Shown: positions 26,547 through 36,697, numbered from the stretch's first letter. The stretch is 64,000 nucleotides of DNA from Siccibacter colletis (GCF_000696575.1 NZ_JMSQ01000005.1:226120-290119); one strand, 5' to 3'. Notes: generated by a model from the letters alone, not told the origin. A program made the numbers and translations.

Positions 26547-29159
26547 TTACGCCAGCGCTTTACTGATTTTCTCGTACAGATCCCCGGACAGGTTTGGCAG
26601 CGCTTTCAGCTGCTCCAGCGCGTTACGCATCAGCGCCTGACGTTTTTCGTCGTAGCGCTTGAGGCGGATCAGCGGCTCAATCAGACGCGAGGCCACCTGC
26701 GGGTTGCGGCTGTTAAGCTCGCTCAGCATCTCCACCATAAACTGGTAGCCGCTGCCGTCTTCCGCATGGAACGCCGCCGGGTTGCTGCTGGCGAAAGCGC
26801 CGATCAGCGCGCGTACGCGGTTCGGGTTGCCAAAGGTGAACGAGCGGTGGTTGAGCAGCCCACGCACGGTGTTCAGCACGTCCGTCGCCGGGCTGGTGGC
26901 CTGCAGTACAAACCACTTATCCATCACCAGACCATCCTGATGCCACTGCTCGTCGTACTCGGCGAGCAGCGCTTCACGGCACGGCAGCTGCGCCGCTACG
27001 GCGGCAGAGAGCGCGGCCATCGCATCGGTCATGTTGTCCGCGTCCTGATACTGGGTGGTGACCAGTTTGTCAGCCAGCTGCGCGTCGCCGAAGGCCAGAT
27101 AACGCAGGCAGGTGTTGCGCAGCGCGCGTTGCCCGATGTCGGCGTGATCGACGCGGTACTCGTCCAGCTTAGTGGCGTTGTAAACCGCCAGGCACTCATC
27201 CGCCAGCTCTTTCGCCAGTGTACGGGTCAGGGCTTCACGCACGGCGGCAATAGCCACCGGATCGATGATCTGGAACAGCTCCGCCATTTCATTAGCTGAC
27301 GGCAGGGTCAGGATCTCGGCTTTCAGCGCCGGGCTGAGCTGATCATCCAGCAGGATCGCGCGGAACGCATCGGCCACGTGCAGCGGCAGAGAGAGCGGCA
27401 GCCCCTGCTGATGACGGGCAACGTTGAGCTTGATGTAGGTGGTCAGCAGGCTCTGCGCTGCATCCCAGCGGGAGAAGTCGTTGCGGGCATGACGCATCAG
27501 GAAGGTCAGCTGCTGGTCGCTCCATTTATACTCCAGCTTCACCGGGGCGGAAAACTCGCGCAGCAGCGACGGCACCGGCTGGAAGTAGACGTTGTCGAAG
27601 ACGAAAGTCTGCTCCGCCTGGGTCAGGTTCAGCACGTTGTGCACCGGATGACCGCCCTTTTGCAGCGGGATCACCTTGCCTTCGTTGTCATACAGTTCGA
27701 TATCGAACGGGATGTGCAGCGGCAGCTTCTCAGCCTGGTCGGCGGTGGGCGGCGTGTGCTGGCTGATGGTCAGGGTGTACTGTTCGGTTTCCGGGTTGTA
27801 GTCGTCGCGCACGCTGACGACAGGCGTACCGGACTGGCTGTACCAGCGGCGGAAATGCGAGAGATCGACGTTGGAGGCATCTTCCATCGCCTGCACGAAG
27901 TCGTCACAGGTGGCTGCGCTGCCGTCGTGACGTTCGAAATAGAGCTGGATCCCCTTCTGGAAATTCGCTTCCCCAAGCAGAGTGTGCAGCATACGAATCA
28001 CTTCCGACCCTTTCTCATACACCGTCAGGGTATAGAAGTTATTCATTTCGATAACCATATCCGGGCGGATCGGGTGCGCCATCGGGCTGGCATCTTCGGC
28101 GAACTGCATACCGCGCATGGTGCGCACGTTGTTGATGCGGTTCACGGCGCGGGAGCCGAGGTCGGAGCTGAACTCCTGATCGCGGAACACCGTCAGCCCC
28201 TCTTTCAGGCTGAGCTGGAACCAGTCGCGGCAGGTGACGCGGTTGCCGGTCCAGTTATGGAAATATTCGTGGCCGATGACGCGTTCGATATCGAGGTAGT
28301 CTTTATCGGTGGCGGTCTGGGCGCGAGCCAGCACGAATTTGGAGTTAAAGACGTTCAGCCCTTTGTTCTCCATCGCGCCCATATTAAAGAAGTCGACGGC
28401 GACGATCATATAGATGTCGAGATCGTATTCGAGGCCGAAACGGTCTTCGTCCCACTTCATGGAATTTTTCAGCGAGGTCATCGCCCAGGAGGCGCGATCG
28501 AGATTGCCGCGATCGACATACAGCTCCAGTGCCACGTCGCGCCCGGAGCGGGTGACGAAGTTGTCGCGCAGCACGTCGAAATCGCCCGCGACCAGCGCAA
28601 ACAGGTAGCAGGGTTTCGGGAACGGGTCTTCCCACTGCACCCAGTGTTGGCCGTTGTCCAGCTCGCCCTGGGCGATGCGGTTACCGTTTGCCAGCAGGTA
28701 CGGGTAGCGGGTTTTATCCGCAATCAGTTTCGTGGTGAAGCGGGCCAGCACGTCCGGGCGGTCGAGATACCAGGTGATGTGGCGGAAGCCTTCTGCTTCG
28801 CACTGGGTGCAGAGCGCATCCCCGGACTGGTACAGCCCTTCCAGCGCGGTGTTGGTTGCCGGGCTGATGTCGTTAACGATGCGTAACGTGAAGCGCTCGG
28901 GCAGGTTTTCCAGCACCAGCGCGCCTTCATCAAGGCGGTAATCCTGCCAGGGGGCGTCATTCACCTCCAGTGAGACGAGGGTAAGATCTTCCCCATCAAG
29001 ACGCAGCGGCGCATCAGCTGCGCCCTGGCGGGTAATCTGGCTGACGGCGGTAACCCGCGTACTGGCGGCATCGAGTTCAAAGGTCAAGTCAATATCGCTG
29101 ATCTGGTAATCCGGCGCACGATAGTCGTGGCGGTATTTGGCTTGTGGCTGTTGTGTCAT
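26547..29159 (-). CDS. pepN: Aminopeptidase N
   Basis: The main broad-specificity aminopeptidase of enterics, an M1 zinc enzyme of 870 residues, equal to the E. coli length. The exopeptidase motif GAMEN and the zinc site HEYFH followed by the distant glutamate in LKEGLTVFRDQEF are all present, so it should be active. I use ATG 29159 (MTQQPQAKYRHDYRAP), which matches the E. coli start; the frame is open 17 codons further upstream. It is divergent from pncB. Confidence 0.98.
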   Translation of the reverse strand: MTQQPQAKYRHDYRAPDYQISDIDLTFELDAASTRVTAVSQITRQGAADAPLRLDGEDLTLVSLEVNDAPWQDYRLDEGALVLENLPERFTLRIVNDISPATNTALEGLYQSGDALCTQCEAEGFRHITWYLDRPDVLARFTTKLIADKTRYPYLLANGNRIAQGELDNGQHWVQWEDPFPKPCYLFALVAGDFDVLRDNFVTRSGRDVALELYVDRGNLDRASWAMTSLKNSMKWDEDRFGLEYDLDIYMIVAVDFFNMGAMENKGLNVFNSKFVLARAQTATDKDYLDIERVIGHEYFHNWTGNRVTCRDWFQLSLKEGLTVFRDQEFSSDLGSRAVNRINNVRTMRGMQFAEDASPMAHPIRPDMVIEMNNFYTLTVYEKGSEVIRMLHTLLGEANFQKGIQLYFERHDGSAATCDDFVQAMEDASNVDLSHFRRWYSQSGTPVVSVRDDYNPETEQYTLTISQHTPPTADQAEKLPLHIPFDIELYDNEGKVIPLQKGGHPVHNVLNLTQAEQTFVFDNVYFQPVPSLLREFSAPVKLEYKWSDQQLTFLMRHARNDFSRWDAAQSLLTTYIKLNVARHQQGLPLSLPLHVADAFRAILLDDQLSPALKAEILTLPSANEMAELFQIIDPVAIAAVREALTRTLAKELADECLAVYNATKLDEYRVDHADIGQRALRNTCLRYLAFGDAQLADKLVTTQYQDADNMTDAMAALSAAVAAQLPCREALLAEYDEQWHQDGLVMDKWFVLQATSPATDVLNTVRGLLNHRSFTFGNPNRVRALIGAFASSNPAAFHAEDGSGYQFMVEMLSELNSRNPQVASRLIEPLIRLKRYDEKRQALMRNALEQLKALPNLSGDLYEKISKALA

Positions 29160-29484
29160 AGAAAACCTTTTTACATCATCCGTAAGATTGAACCCGATTG
29201 TTCTTACCACGCGCGTGGCGGTGACGCCGTGGCAGATGAAGGGCTTAGCATTCCAGTCTATTCCTGTTGCAACAATGTTGCCATGCAGAATAATTATCTT
29301 TTAAGCCTGACGGTGCGGCAGCCCTGGTTTTCACCGTAATGAGGCACAAATAGCCCTCGACCCGGTTACAGGGTTATGTTGTGATCCTGCTTCAATAAAC
29401 CGATAATCAGGGTATACTCCTGCGTCTTTATCTGCTTTCGCCACTGATGGAAACGCTCCTGTTAGAGGATGCCAGTAACGCACC
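29160..29484. promoter_or_regulatory. Divergent pepN-pncB control region
   Basis: This 325-base gap has no gene. It carries a nested set of repeats: TGTTGCAACA (29265-29274) and GCAACA-A-TGTTGC (29269-29281). A possible pepN -10 TAGACT (minus strand, 29255-29260) lies just beside them, with a weak TGGCAA -35 at 29278-29283. On the plus side TATACT (29413-29418) could be the pncB -10. I did not find the NadR-type operator that controls pncB in E. coli. Confidence 0.5.
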
Positions 29485-30687
29485 ATGACACAATACGCTT
29501 CCCCTGTTTTACACTCGCTGCTGGATACCGACGCCTATAAATTGCACATGCAGCAGGCGGTTTTTCACCACTATGCCGATGTGCACGTTGCGGCGGAGTT
29601 CCGCTGCCGTGGTGATGACCTGTTAGGCATTTATGCTGATGCCATCCGCGAGCAGATTGAGGCGATGCAGCAGCTCGCCCTCAGCGACAGCGAGTACCAG
29701 TGGCTCGCCTCCCTGCCCTTCTTCAGACAGGATTATCTCGACTGGCTGCGCGATTTCCGCTACGACGCCTCGCAGGTCACCGTGCGCAACGTCAACGGCA
29801 AGCTTGATATCCGCCTTGCCGGCCCGTGGCGGGAAGTGATTATGTGGGAAGTGCCGCTGCTGGCGGTGATAAGCGAACTGGTGCACCACTACCGCTCGCC
29901 GGAGGCCACGGTGGAGATGGCGCTGGCGCACCTTGACGCCAAGCTGGATAACTTCGCCCACTTTACTTCTGACGTCGATCTCAGTGCGTTTCGCCTGATG
30001 GATTTTGGCACCCGCCGCCGCTTCTCCCGCGACGTGCAGCAGGCCATTGTTGAGCGCCTGCAGCAGGAGCCCTGGTTTGTGGGCACCAGCAACTACGATC
30101 TTGCCCGTCGCCTCAACCTGACGCCAATGGGCACCCAGGCCCACGAGTGGTTCCAGGCCCATCAGCAGATCAGCCCCAGCCTGGCGTCAAGCCAGCGTGC
30201 GGCCCTGCAGGCGTGGCTGGATGAGTACCCGGACATGCTCGGCATCGCCCTCACCGACTGCATCACAATGGATGCCTTCCTGCGCGACTTCGGGCCGGAA
30301 TTTGCTACCCGCTATCAGGGGCTGCGCCACGACTCCGGCGACCCGGTGCAGTGGGGCGAAAAAGCCATTGCGCACTATGCGTCGCTCGGTATCGATCCGC
30401 TGAGCAAAACCCTGGTGTTTTCCGATAACCTCGATCTGCCGAAGGCAGTCGATCTCTATCGCCACTTTGCCGACCGCGTGAACCTCGGGTTTGGTATCGG
30501 CACGCGCCTTACCTGCGATATTCCCGGCGTGAAGCCGCTCAATATCGTGATCAAACTGGTGGAGTGCAACGGCAAACCGGTGGCGAAGCTCTCCGACAGC
30601 CCCGGCAAGACCATCTGCCATGATAAAGCCTTTGTGCGCGCCCTGCGCGAGGCCTTCGATTTACCCCAGGTTAAAAAAGCCAGCTGA
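29485..30687 (+). CDS. pncB: Nicotinate phosphoribosyltransferase
   Basis: PncB makes nicotinate mononucleotide from nicotinate and PRPP in NAD salvage, with ATP hydrolysis. The 400-residue product has family blocks [17 protein letters not shown] near the start, [16 protein letters not shown], and the phosphate-binding segment [14 protein letters not shown]. The C-terminal [12 protein letters not shown] region is also conserved. A GC-rich inverted repeat (GGGAGCA-CGC-TGCTCCC, 30695-30711) follows the stop but lacks a T-run. Confidence 0.96.
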   Translation: MTQYASPVLHSLLDTDAYKLHMQQAVFHHYADVHVAAEFRCRGDDLLGIYADAIREQIEAMQQLALSDSEYQWLASLPFFRQDYLDWLRDFRYDASQVTVRNVNGKLDIRLAGPWREVIMWEVPLLAVISELVHHYRSPEATVEMALAHLDAKLDNFAHFTSDVDLSAFRLMDFGTRRRFSRDVQQAIVERLQQEPWFVGTSNYDLARRLNLTPMGTQAHEWFQAHQQISPSLASSQRAALQAWLDEYPDMLGIALTDCITMDAFLRDFGPEFATRYQGLRHDSGDPVQWGEKAIAHYASLGIDPLSKTLVFSDNLDLPKAVDLYRHFADRVNLGFGIGTRLTCDIPGVKPLNIVIKLVECNGKPVAKLSDSPGKTICHDKAFVRALREAFDLPQVKKAS

Positions 30688-30847
30688 TCCCGGTGGGAGC
30701 ACGCTGCTCCCGCCCATTCCCCCCTAAAATTTTCTTCCCGTCTGGTATGAATTCTGCTTGTCTGATGGCGCACGCCAGGTAACATAGATAACCCCCCTCC
30801 GGGTGGGATAATGAATTTACATTTCACCATTACACAGAGAGAACATT

Positions 30848-32248
30848 ATGAGCGTTGTGCCTGTAGCCGACGTACTCCAGGGCCGCGTAGCCGTTGACAG
30901 TGAAGTCACCGTGCGCGGATGGGTACGTACTCGCCGAGATTCAAAAGCTGGCATCTCCTTCCTCGCCGTCTATGACGGTTCCTGCTTTGATCCTGTACAG
31001 GCTGTCATCAATAATTCTCTGCCCAATTACAATGATGAAATTCTGCGTCTGACCACCGGCTGCTCGGTGATCGTCACCGGGAAAGTGGTGGAGTCGCCGG
31101 GCGAAGGCCAGAGCTTCGAGCTGCAGGCAAGCCACGTAGAAGTGAGCGGCTGGGTTGAAGATCCGGACACCTACCCGATGGCGGCGAAGCGCCACAGCAT
31201 CGAATACCTGCGTGAAGTTGCGCACCTGCGTCCGCGTACCAACATGATCGGCGCGGTGGCCCGCGTACGTCACACTCTGGCCCAGGCGCTGCACCGTTTC
31301 TTCCACGAGCAGGGCTACTTCTGGGTATCCACTCCGCTGATCACCGCGTCTGATACCGAAGGTGCTGGTGAGATGTTCCGCGTCTCCACGCTGGACATGG
31401 AAAACCTGCCGCGTAACGACCAGGGCAAAGTGGATTACGATCAGGACTTCTTCGGAAAAGAAGCGTTCCTCACCGTTTCCGGCCAGCTCAACGGCGAAAC
31501 CTACGCCTGTGCGCTGTCGAAGGTGTACACCTTCGGCCCGACCTTCCGCGCAGAAAACTCCAACACCAGCCGCCACCTGGCGGAGTTCTGGATGCTGGAG
31601 CCGGAAGTGGCGTTCGCCAGTCTCAATGACGTCGCCGGCCTCGCCGAAGCGATGCTGAAGTACGTGTTCAAAGCGGTACTGGATGAGCGTATGGACGACA
31701 TGCAGTTCTTCGCCCAGCGCGTGGATAAAGAAGCCATCGAACGTCTGGAGCGCTTCATTTCCGCTGACTTCGCCCAGGTGGATTACACCGATGCGGTCGC
31801 CATCCTTGAGAAGTGCGGTGAGAAATTCGAAAACCCGGTGTACTGGGGTGTCGATCTCTCCTCCGAGCACGAGCGCTATCTGGCTGAAAAACACTTCAAA
31901 GCGCCGGTGGTGGTGAAAAACTACCCGAAAGACATTAAAGCGTTCTATATGCGGCTTAACGACGATGGCAAAACCGTGGCGGCGATGGACGTGCTGGCAC
32001 CGGGTATCGGTGAAATCATCGGCGGCTCGCAGCGTGAAGAGCGTCTTGACGTGCTGGATGCGCGTATGGCCGAGATGGGCCTCAATAAAGAGGACTACTG
32101 GTGGTATCGCGATCTGCGTCGCTACGGCACGGTGCCGCACTCCGGCTTCGGTCTTGGCTTCGAGCGTCTTATCGCTTACGTCACCGGCGTGCAGAACGTC
32201 CGCGACGTCATCCCGTTCCCGAGAACGCCGCGCAACGCGAGCTTCTGA
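30848..32248 (+). CDS. asnS: Asparaginyl-tRNA synthetase
   Basis: A 466-residue class II aminoacyl-tRNA synthetase that charges tRNA-Asn. The N-terminal OB-fold binds the anticodon ([24 protein letters not shown]). The class II motif 2 region reads [22 protein letters not shown]. Motif 3 is visible near the end as [15 protein letters not shown]. Length equals E. coli AsnRS. It is a single-gene unit with its own terminator. Confidence 0.98.
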   Translation: MSVVPVADVLQGRVAVDSEVTVRGWVRTRRDSKAGISFLAVYDGSCFDPVQAVINNSLPNYNDEILRLTTGCSVIVTGKVVESPGEGQSFELQASHVEVSGWVEDPDTYPMAAKRHSIEYLREVAHLRPRTNMIGAVARVRHTLAQALHRFFHEQGYFWVSTPLITASDTEGAGEMFRVSTLDMENLPRNDQGKVDYDQDFFGKEAFLTVSGQLNGETYACALSKVYTFGPTFRAENSNTSRHLAEFWMLEPEVAFASLNDVAGLAEAMLKYVFKAVLDERMDDMQFFAQRVDKEAIERLERFISADFAQVDYTDAVAILEKCGEKFENPVYWGVDLSSEHERYLAEKHFKAPVVVKNYPKDIKAFYMRLNDDGKTVAAMDVLAPGIGEIIGGSQREERLDVLDARMAEMGLNKEDYWWYRDLRRYGTVPHSGFGLGFERLIAYVTGVQNVRDVIPFPRTPRNASF

Positions 32249-32254
32249 TGATTT

Positions 32255-32282
32255 AAGGCCAGCCGCGTGCTGGCCTTTTTTT
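32255..32282 (+). terminator. asnS intrinsic terminator
   Basis: Perfect stem AAGGCCAGC (32255-32263) and GCTGGCCTT (32269-32277) around CGCGT, followed by T7, seven bases past the stop. Confidence 0.95.
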
Positions 32283-32602
32283 GCACTTAAGACGCCTTGT
32301 CAAAAAATCCTGACGCCTGCCCTCTTCCGTTAATCCCTGAAACATCCTTCTGAAATTTTTACGCCAGCTCCCCATTGCAAATTTCTCGCCGGGTTTGACT
32401 TAGCACAATTTGGCTAATTTACCCTGGCGGGGTTCTGCAACAAATTTACACTATAAGAAAAACTGCGCGGTGCCCGGCCGGAGCATAAGAAAAGGGGTTA
32501 TCTGAATTAATTATAAGTAATTCATATATATATAGATGCTTCGCGCGAATAATGACCGGTTACAAGGTGAAATTTGAGGTGGTTCACAAAGTTCCCCAAA
32601 AT
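32283..32602. other. Distal upstream region of ompF
   Basis: No gene. The stretch becomes very AT-rich from about 32440. It has an inverted repeat GAATTA-N8-TAATTC (32504-32523) next to an ATATATATATAG run. In E. coli the equivalent region binds IHF and a distal OmpR dimer; I cannot assign either site here. A 63-codon frame at 32552-32743 runs through the OmpR sites and promoter and is not a gene. Confidence 0.5.
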
Positions 32603-32695
32603 TCATACAATGTTACAGATTATTTCTTTTGGTTACCTGTTTTAGACATTTGTAGCACTTTCATGGTAGCGAAACATGGTTTTGAATGGAAAGAT
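32603..32695 (+). promoter_or_regulatory. ompF promoter with OmpR boxes
   Basis: Three successive stretches align in spacing with E. coli OmpR sites F1-F3: about 32603-32622 (has TGTTACAGAT), 32623-32642 (has TTTTGGTTACC) and 32643-32662 (has TTTGTAGCACTTTC). The weak promoter TAGCGA (32667-32672) and AAAGAT (32690-32695), 17 bases apart, is the same non-consensus pair as in E. coli ompF, which needs OmpR. Everything looks intact. Confidence 0.8.
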
Positions 32696-32759
32696 GCCTT
32701 TCAGACACAGAAAGACACCAAACTTTCATCAATAGTTCCGTAAACATTTATTGACGGAA

Positions 32760-32811
32760 TTCATTGACGGCAGTGGCAGGTGTTCATAAAAACCAATGAG
32801 GGTAATAAATA
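32760..32811 (+). promoter_or_regulatory. ompF leader end with MicF target
   Basis: The leader TTGACGGCAGTGGCAGGTGT, followed by TCATAAAAACCAATGAGGG and the start, follows the E. coli ompF leader. It includes the GAGGG ribosome site and the stretch with which sRNA MicF pairs. No micF gene is in this window. Confidence 0.7.
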
Positions 32812-33946
32812 ATGATGAAGCGCAATATTCTGGCAGTGGTTATCCCTGCACTGCTGGCTTCTGGCTGCTGGCACCGTAAACGCCGCTGAAGTTTATAATA
32901 AAGACGGCAATAAAATTGATATCTACGGTAAAGCGGTTGGCCTGCACTACTTCTCTGATGATGATGGTTATGCAAGCGATGGCGATAAAACCTATGCTCG
33001 TCTTGGCTTCAAAGGCGAAACGCAGATCAACGACCAGCTGACCGGTTACGGCCAGTGGGAATATAACTTCCAGGGCAACCGTTCTGAAGGCGGTAGCGAT
33101 GCACAGGCTGGTAACAAAACCCGTCTGGCATTTGCTGGTCTGAAATTCGGTGATTTCGGCTCCTTCGACTATGGTCGTAACTACGGTCTGGTTTATGACG
33201 CGCTGGGTTACACCGATATGCTGCCAGAATTCGGCGGCGACACTGCTGGCTCTGACCAGTTCTTCGCTGGCCGTCAGGGTGGCCTCGCTACCTACCGCAA
33301 CTCGAACTTCTTCGGTCTGGTTGACGGCCTGAGCTTCGGCGTGCAGTACCTGGGCAAAAATGAGCGTGCAAGCAGCCTCGCGATTGATGAAGAGACTGGC
33401 GACGTTACTAACCTGAGCGATGTTCAGCGTTCTAACGGCGACGGCTGGGCAACCTCTCTCGCTTACGAGATGAACGGCTTCGGTATCGTTGGTGCTTATG
33501 GCGCGGCTGACCGCACCAATGCTCAGGAAGCTCTGGCAATGGGTAGCGGCGCGAAAGCTGAGCAGTGGGGCACGTCTATCAAGTATGATGCCAACAACCT
33601 GTACCTGGCAGCGACCTACAGCGAAACCCGTAACGCTACCCCAATTTCGCTTTCTGACAGCATCAACGGTTACGCGAACAAAACTAAAGACTACTTCATC
33701 GTTGCTCAGTACCAGTTCGATTTCGGTCTGCGCCCGTCTATCTCCTATAACAAGTCTGAAGGTAAAGACATCGACGGTATCGGCAGTGTTGACCTCGTAG
33801 AATACTTCGAAGTTGGCGCTACCTACTACTTCAACAAAAACATGTCTACCTATGTTGATTACATCATCAACCAGATCGACAGCGACAACGCCCTGGGCGT
33901 AGCGTCTGACGACACCGTTGCAGTGGGTATCGTTTACCAGTTCTAA
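32812..33946 (+). pseudogene. ompF: Outer membrane porin OmpF, frameshifted in the signal peptide
   Basis: The start frame reads [20 protein letters not shown] then HRKRR and stops at TGA 32887-32889, 25 residues in all. The mature porin lies in the next frame, from the cleavage-site residues AE at 32885 to the stop at 33946: 353 residues beginning [20 protein letters not shown]. It has the constriction-loop PEFGGD and the C-terminal phenylalanine needed for assembly. Removing seven bases (32860-32866) restores a normal 22-residue signal peptide ([22 protein letters not shown]). The mature frame has no other stop. Promoter and leader are intact, so the lesion looks recent, or is a sequence error. 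As written, no exported OmpF can be made except by frameshifting. Confidence 0.9.
32853..32866 (+). repeat. 7-bp near-tandem duplication that breaks ompF
   Basis: GCTGGCT (32853-32859) is followed directly by TCTGGCT (32860-32866), differing at one base. The second copy has no counterpart in the expected ompF signal-peptide codons and accounts for the +7 shift. Confidence 0.8.
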
Positions 33947-33972
33947 TCACTATCCTTCGATAGTTGATGATA

Positions 33973-33999
33973 AAAACAGGGCTTCGGCCCTGTTTTTTT
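33973..33999 (+). terminator. ompF intrinsic terminator
   Basis: Stem AACAGGGC (33975-33982), TTCG loop, GCCCTGTT (33987-33994), then a T-run; 28 bases past the ompF stop. Confidence 0.94.
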
Positions 34000-34119
34000 A
34001 CGCCTGAAATTTGAATGATGATGAATCCCGCTCTTTTCATGGCAAACGGTTGGCATTTACGGTGACACCCGTTAACCTGATAGCGGAATTCCCTTCTGCA
34101 ATCACAATGGAACCTCGTC

Positions 34120-35310
34120 ATGTTTGAGAACATAACTGCCGCTCCGGCCGATCCTATCTTAGGTCTGGCCGATCTGTTTCGTGCCGACGATCGCCCGACC
34201 AAAATCAACCTGGGTATTGGGGTTTATAAAGATGAAACCGGTAAAACACCGGTGCTCACCAGCGTAAAAAAAGCAGAACAATATTTGCTGGAAAATGAAA
34301 CCACCAAAAACTACCTCGGTATCGACGGTATTCCCGAATTTGGCCGCTGCACCCAGGAGCTGCTGTTCGGTAAAGGCAGCGCGCTGATTGATGCGAAACG
34401 CGCCCGCACGGCGCAAACCCCTGGCGGTACCGGTGCCCTGCGCGTGGCAGCAGATTTTCTCGCTAAAAACACCGAGGTGAAGCGCGTCTGGGTATCGAAC
34501 CCAAGCTGGCCGAACCACAAAGGCGTGTTCAACTCTGCCGGTCTGGAAGTGCGCGAGTACGCTTACTACGACGCGGCTAACCATGCGCTGGATTTTGACG
34601 GTCTGGTGAGCAGCCTGAACGAAGCCCAGGCGGGCGACGTGGTGCTGTTCCACGGCTGCTGCCACAACCCGACCGGCATCGATCCAACGCTTGAGCAGTG
34701 GGAACAGCTGGCGAAGCTGTCTGTGGAGAAAGGCTGGCTGCCGCTGTTCGATTTCGCCTACCAGGGCTTTGCTCGCGGACTGGAAGAGGATGCGGAAGGC
34801 CTGCGTGCTTTCGCCGCGCTGCATCAGGAACTGATTGTTGCCAGCTCCTTCTCAAAGAACTTTGGCCTGTACAATGAGCGCGTGGGTGCCTGCACGCTGG
34901 TAGCTGCCGATGCTGACGCAGCCGATCGCGCTTTCAGCCAGATGAAGTCCTGCATTCGCGCTAACTACTCTAACCCGCCGGCACACGGCGCCGCGGTAGT
35001 CGCGACCATTCTCAGCAATGACGCCCTGCGTACCATCTGGGAACAGGAGCTGAACGATATGCGCCAGCGTATTCAGCGTATGCGTCAGTTGTTCGTCAAC
35101 ACCCTGGCAGAGAAAGGCGCTAACCGCGATTTCAGCTTTATCACGAAGCAGAACGGCATGTTCTCCTTCAGCGGCCTGACCAAAGAGCAGGTGCTGCGTC
35201 TGCGTGAGGAGTTTGGCGTGTATGCGGTAGCATCAGGGCGTGTGAACGTGGCGGGGATGACGCCGGACAACATGGCGCCGCTGTGCGAAGCTATCGTTGC
35301 CGTGCTGTAA
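34120..35310 (+). CDS. aspC: Aspartate aminotransferase
   Basis: A 396-residue PLP-dependent transaminase that interconverts aspartate/2-oxoglutarate and oxaloacetate/glutamate and also acts on aromatic amino acids. The Schiff-base lysine is Lys246 in [15 protein letters not shown]. The cofactor-binding [11 protein letters not shown] block and the substrate carboxylate arginine near the C-terminus ([10 protein letters not shown]) are present. It has its own promoter region after the ompF terminator and ends at a strong terminator. Confidence 0.97.
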   Translation: MFENITAAPADPILGLADLFRADDRPTKINLGIGVYKDETGKTPVLTSVKKAEQYLLENETTKNYLGIDGIPEFGRCTQELLFGKGSALIDAKRARTAQTPGGTGALRVAADFLAKNTEVKRVWVSNPSWPNHKGVFNSAGLEVREYAYYDAANHALDFDGLVSSLNEAQAGDVVLFHGCCHNPTGIDPTLEQWEQLAKLSVEKGWLPLFDFAYQGFARGLEEDAEGLRAFAALHQELIVASSFSKNFGLYNERVGACTLVAADADAADRAFSQMKSCIRANYSNPPAHGAAVVATILSNDALRTIWEQELNDMRQRIQRMRQLFVNTLAEKGANRDFSFITKQNGMFSFSGLTKEQVLRLREEFGVYAVASGRVNVAGMTPDNMAPLCEAIVAVL

Positions 35311-35326
35311 TCGCGACAGAAACAAT

Positions 35327-35353
35327 AAGGGCCGCATTATGCGGCCCTTTTTT
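35327..35353. terminator. Terminator between aspC and gloC
   Basis: Perfect stem AAGGGCCGC (35327-35335) and GCGGCCCTT (35341-35349) with a T-run on the plus strand; it separates two convergent genes. Confidence 0.94.
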
Positions 35354-35360
35354 ATGGGGA

Positions 35361-36008
35361 TCACCAGACGGGTTGTTCATCCTGCAGGAACGGATTATGC
35401 AGCCGCTCATAGCCCAGGGTGGACATCGGCCCGTGGCCGGGAATAAAGGTGACGTCATCGCCGAGCGGTAACAGCTTACGCTTGATGGCATCGATCAGCT
35501 GTCCGTGGTCGCCGCGCGGGAAATCGCTGCGCCCGACGCCACCCTTAAATACCACGTCGCCGGACACCAGCAGACGCGACGCCCGGTCAAAGAACACGAT
35601 ATGGCCTGGCGTATGGCCCGGGCAGTGCAGCACCTCAAGGGTGATGTTACCCAGCGCGACGCTGTCGCCCTCTTCCAGCCAGCGATCCGGCGTCAGCGGC
35701 TGGCACTCTTCCAGGCCGAACATGCGGCTCTGGTCGGGCAGCCCCTGCAGCCAGAATTCGTCTTCTTTCTGCGGGCCGATCACCGGAACGTTATAGTGCT
35801 GCGCCAGTTCCGCCGCCGCACCGACGTGGTCGAGGTGACCGTGAGTCAGCAGGATCTGCGTGACGGTGACTGGCTTGCCGGCCACTTCCTGTTTGATACG
35901 TGCCGCATCACCGCCGGGATCGACCAGCGCCGCCTGCTGTGTCTCTTCACACCAGATAAGCGAGCAGTTCTGGGCGAACGCCGTCACGGGAATAATATGG
36001 TAATTCAT
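35361..36008 (-). CDS. gloC: Type II glyoxalase GloC (YcbL)
   Basis: A 215-residue metallo-beta-lactamase-fold hydrolase that splits S-lactoylglutathione in E. coli. The zinc motif THGHLDH is at residues 55-61; further metal ligands lie in [11 protein letters not shown] (about 130-140), the aspartate in LLVSGDVVF, and the histidine in FIPGHGPMS. It is shorter than GloB because it lacks the C-terminal helical domain. It lies 36 bases after mepK on the same strand. Confidence 0.95.
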   Translation of the reverse strand: MNYHIIPVTAFAQNCSLIWCEETQQAALVDPGGDAARIKQEVAGKPVTVTQILLTHGHLDHVGAAAELAQHYNVPVIGPQKEDEFWLQGLPDQSRMFGLEECQPLTPDRWLEEGDSVALGNITLEVLHCPGHTPGHIVFFDRASRLLVSGDVVFKGGVGRSDFPRGDHGQLIDAIKRKLLPLGDDVTFIPGHGPMSTLGYERLHNPFLQDEQPVW

Positions 36009-36044
36009 GCCGCTCCTTTAGCCTGCCTGAGCAGGATACCGTAC

Positions 36045-36593
36045 TTACCAGTGCCGCACGGGCCCGGTATCAATATGCACAAAGTTGCTACGAGGGTAAT
36101 ATCCTACACCACCCGCGCGCATTGATAACGCCGCTTTGCGAATATTGCTTAAAGAGATGCCTTCGATATGGAAATCCATCGCCTGGCCTTTGGTGTGATA
36201 GCTATTTTTCGCTACACCGCGGCTGTGCGAACGCAGCTCTTTATTGGTATCAACGGAGCGATAGCCGGAAATCAACTGCACTGGCTTGTGGGTATCCAGC
36301 AGGCTTTGCAGACGATAGAGCTGATCGAATAATGAGGTATCAATCGCTTTAATTTTATTAGAACGATAGTCCCTGAAAAAATGATTAAGCTTTGCTAATT
36401 CTTCCTGAATATAGCCTTTGCCATCGAAAAACTGGGCTTTAATGGATTCGCCCGTATTCAGATTGCTGAGCGTTAATATACGCGGACGCGGCGTGGAGAG
36501 GGTGGCGAATGCGGTTCCCGGCAGCAGAGAAGCTCCCAGAGCAGCGCCGCCCCACGCCAGCAGTTTGCGGCGAGTAGCGTTAAATTGGTCCAT
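36045..36593 (-). CDS. mepK: Murein endopeptidase MepK (YcbK), Tat-exported
   Basis: A 182-residue peptidoglycan hydrolase of the DUF882/peptidase M15 group, known in E. coli to cut 3-3 crosslinks made by L,D-transpeptidases. The N-terminus MDQFNATRRKLLAWGGAALG has a twin-arginine signal, with cleavage likely after TAFA. Zinc ligands are visible in SYHTKGQAMDFHIEG and in FVHIDTG near the end. I use ATG 36593, matching the E. coli start; the frame is open 20 codons further upstream. It sits next to ldtD, whose products it would remodel. Confidence 0.94.
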   Translation of the reverse strand: MDQFNATRRKLLAWGGAALGASLLPGTAFATLSTPRPRILTLSNLNTGESIKAQFFDGKGYIQEELAKLNHFFRDYRSNKIKAIDTSLFDQLYRLQSLLDTHKPVQLISGYRSVDTNKELRSHSRGVAKNSYHTKGQAMDFHIEGISLSNIRKAALSMRAGGVGYYPRSNFVHIDTGPVRHW

Positions 36594-36697
36594 AATATTC
36601 AGGTCTACTGGTAAGTGAAAACAAGATGCACTTCTGGCGCACGAAAGGCACATTAACTGCCATAACCTGGCGAGTCAAGGCACCGTTCCCCTGATAT

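Noticed and set aside
29160..29484. NadR operator expected upstream of pncB
   Set aside because: I looked for the TGTTTA-N6-TAAACA pattern and did not find it.
30695..30711. GGGAGCA-CGC-TGCTCCC hairpin after pncB
   Set aside because: Followed by C-rich, not T-rich, sequence; could be a weak terminator but unsupported.
32552..32743. 63-codon frame upstream of ompF
   Set aside because: It covers the OmpR boxes, the promoter and the transcription start, and has no ribosome site.
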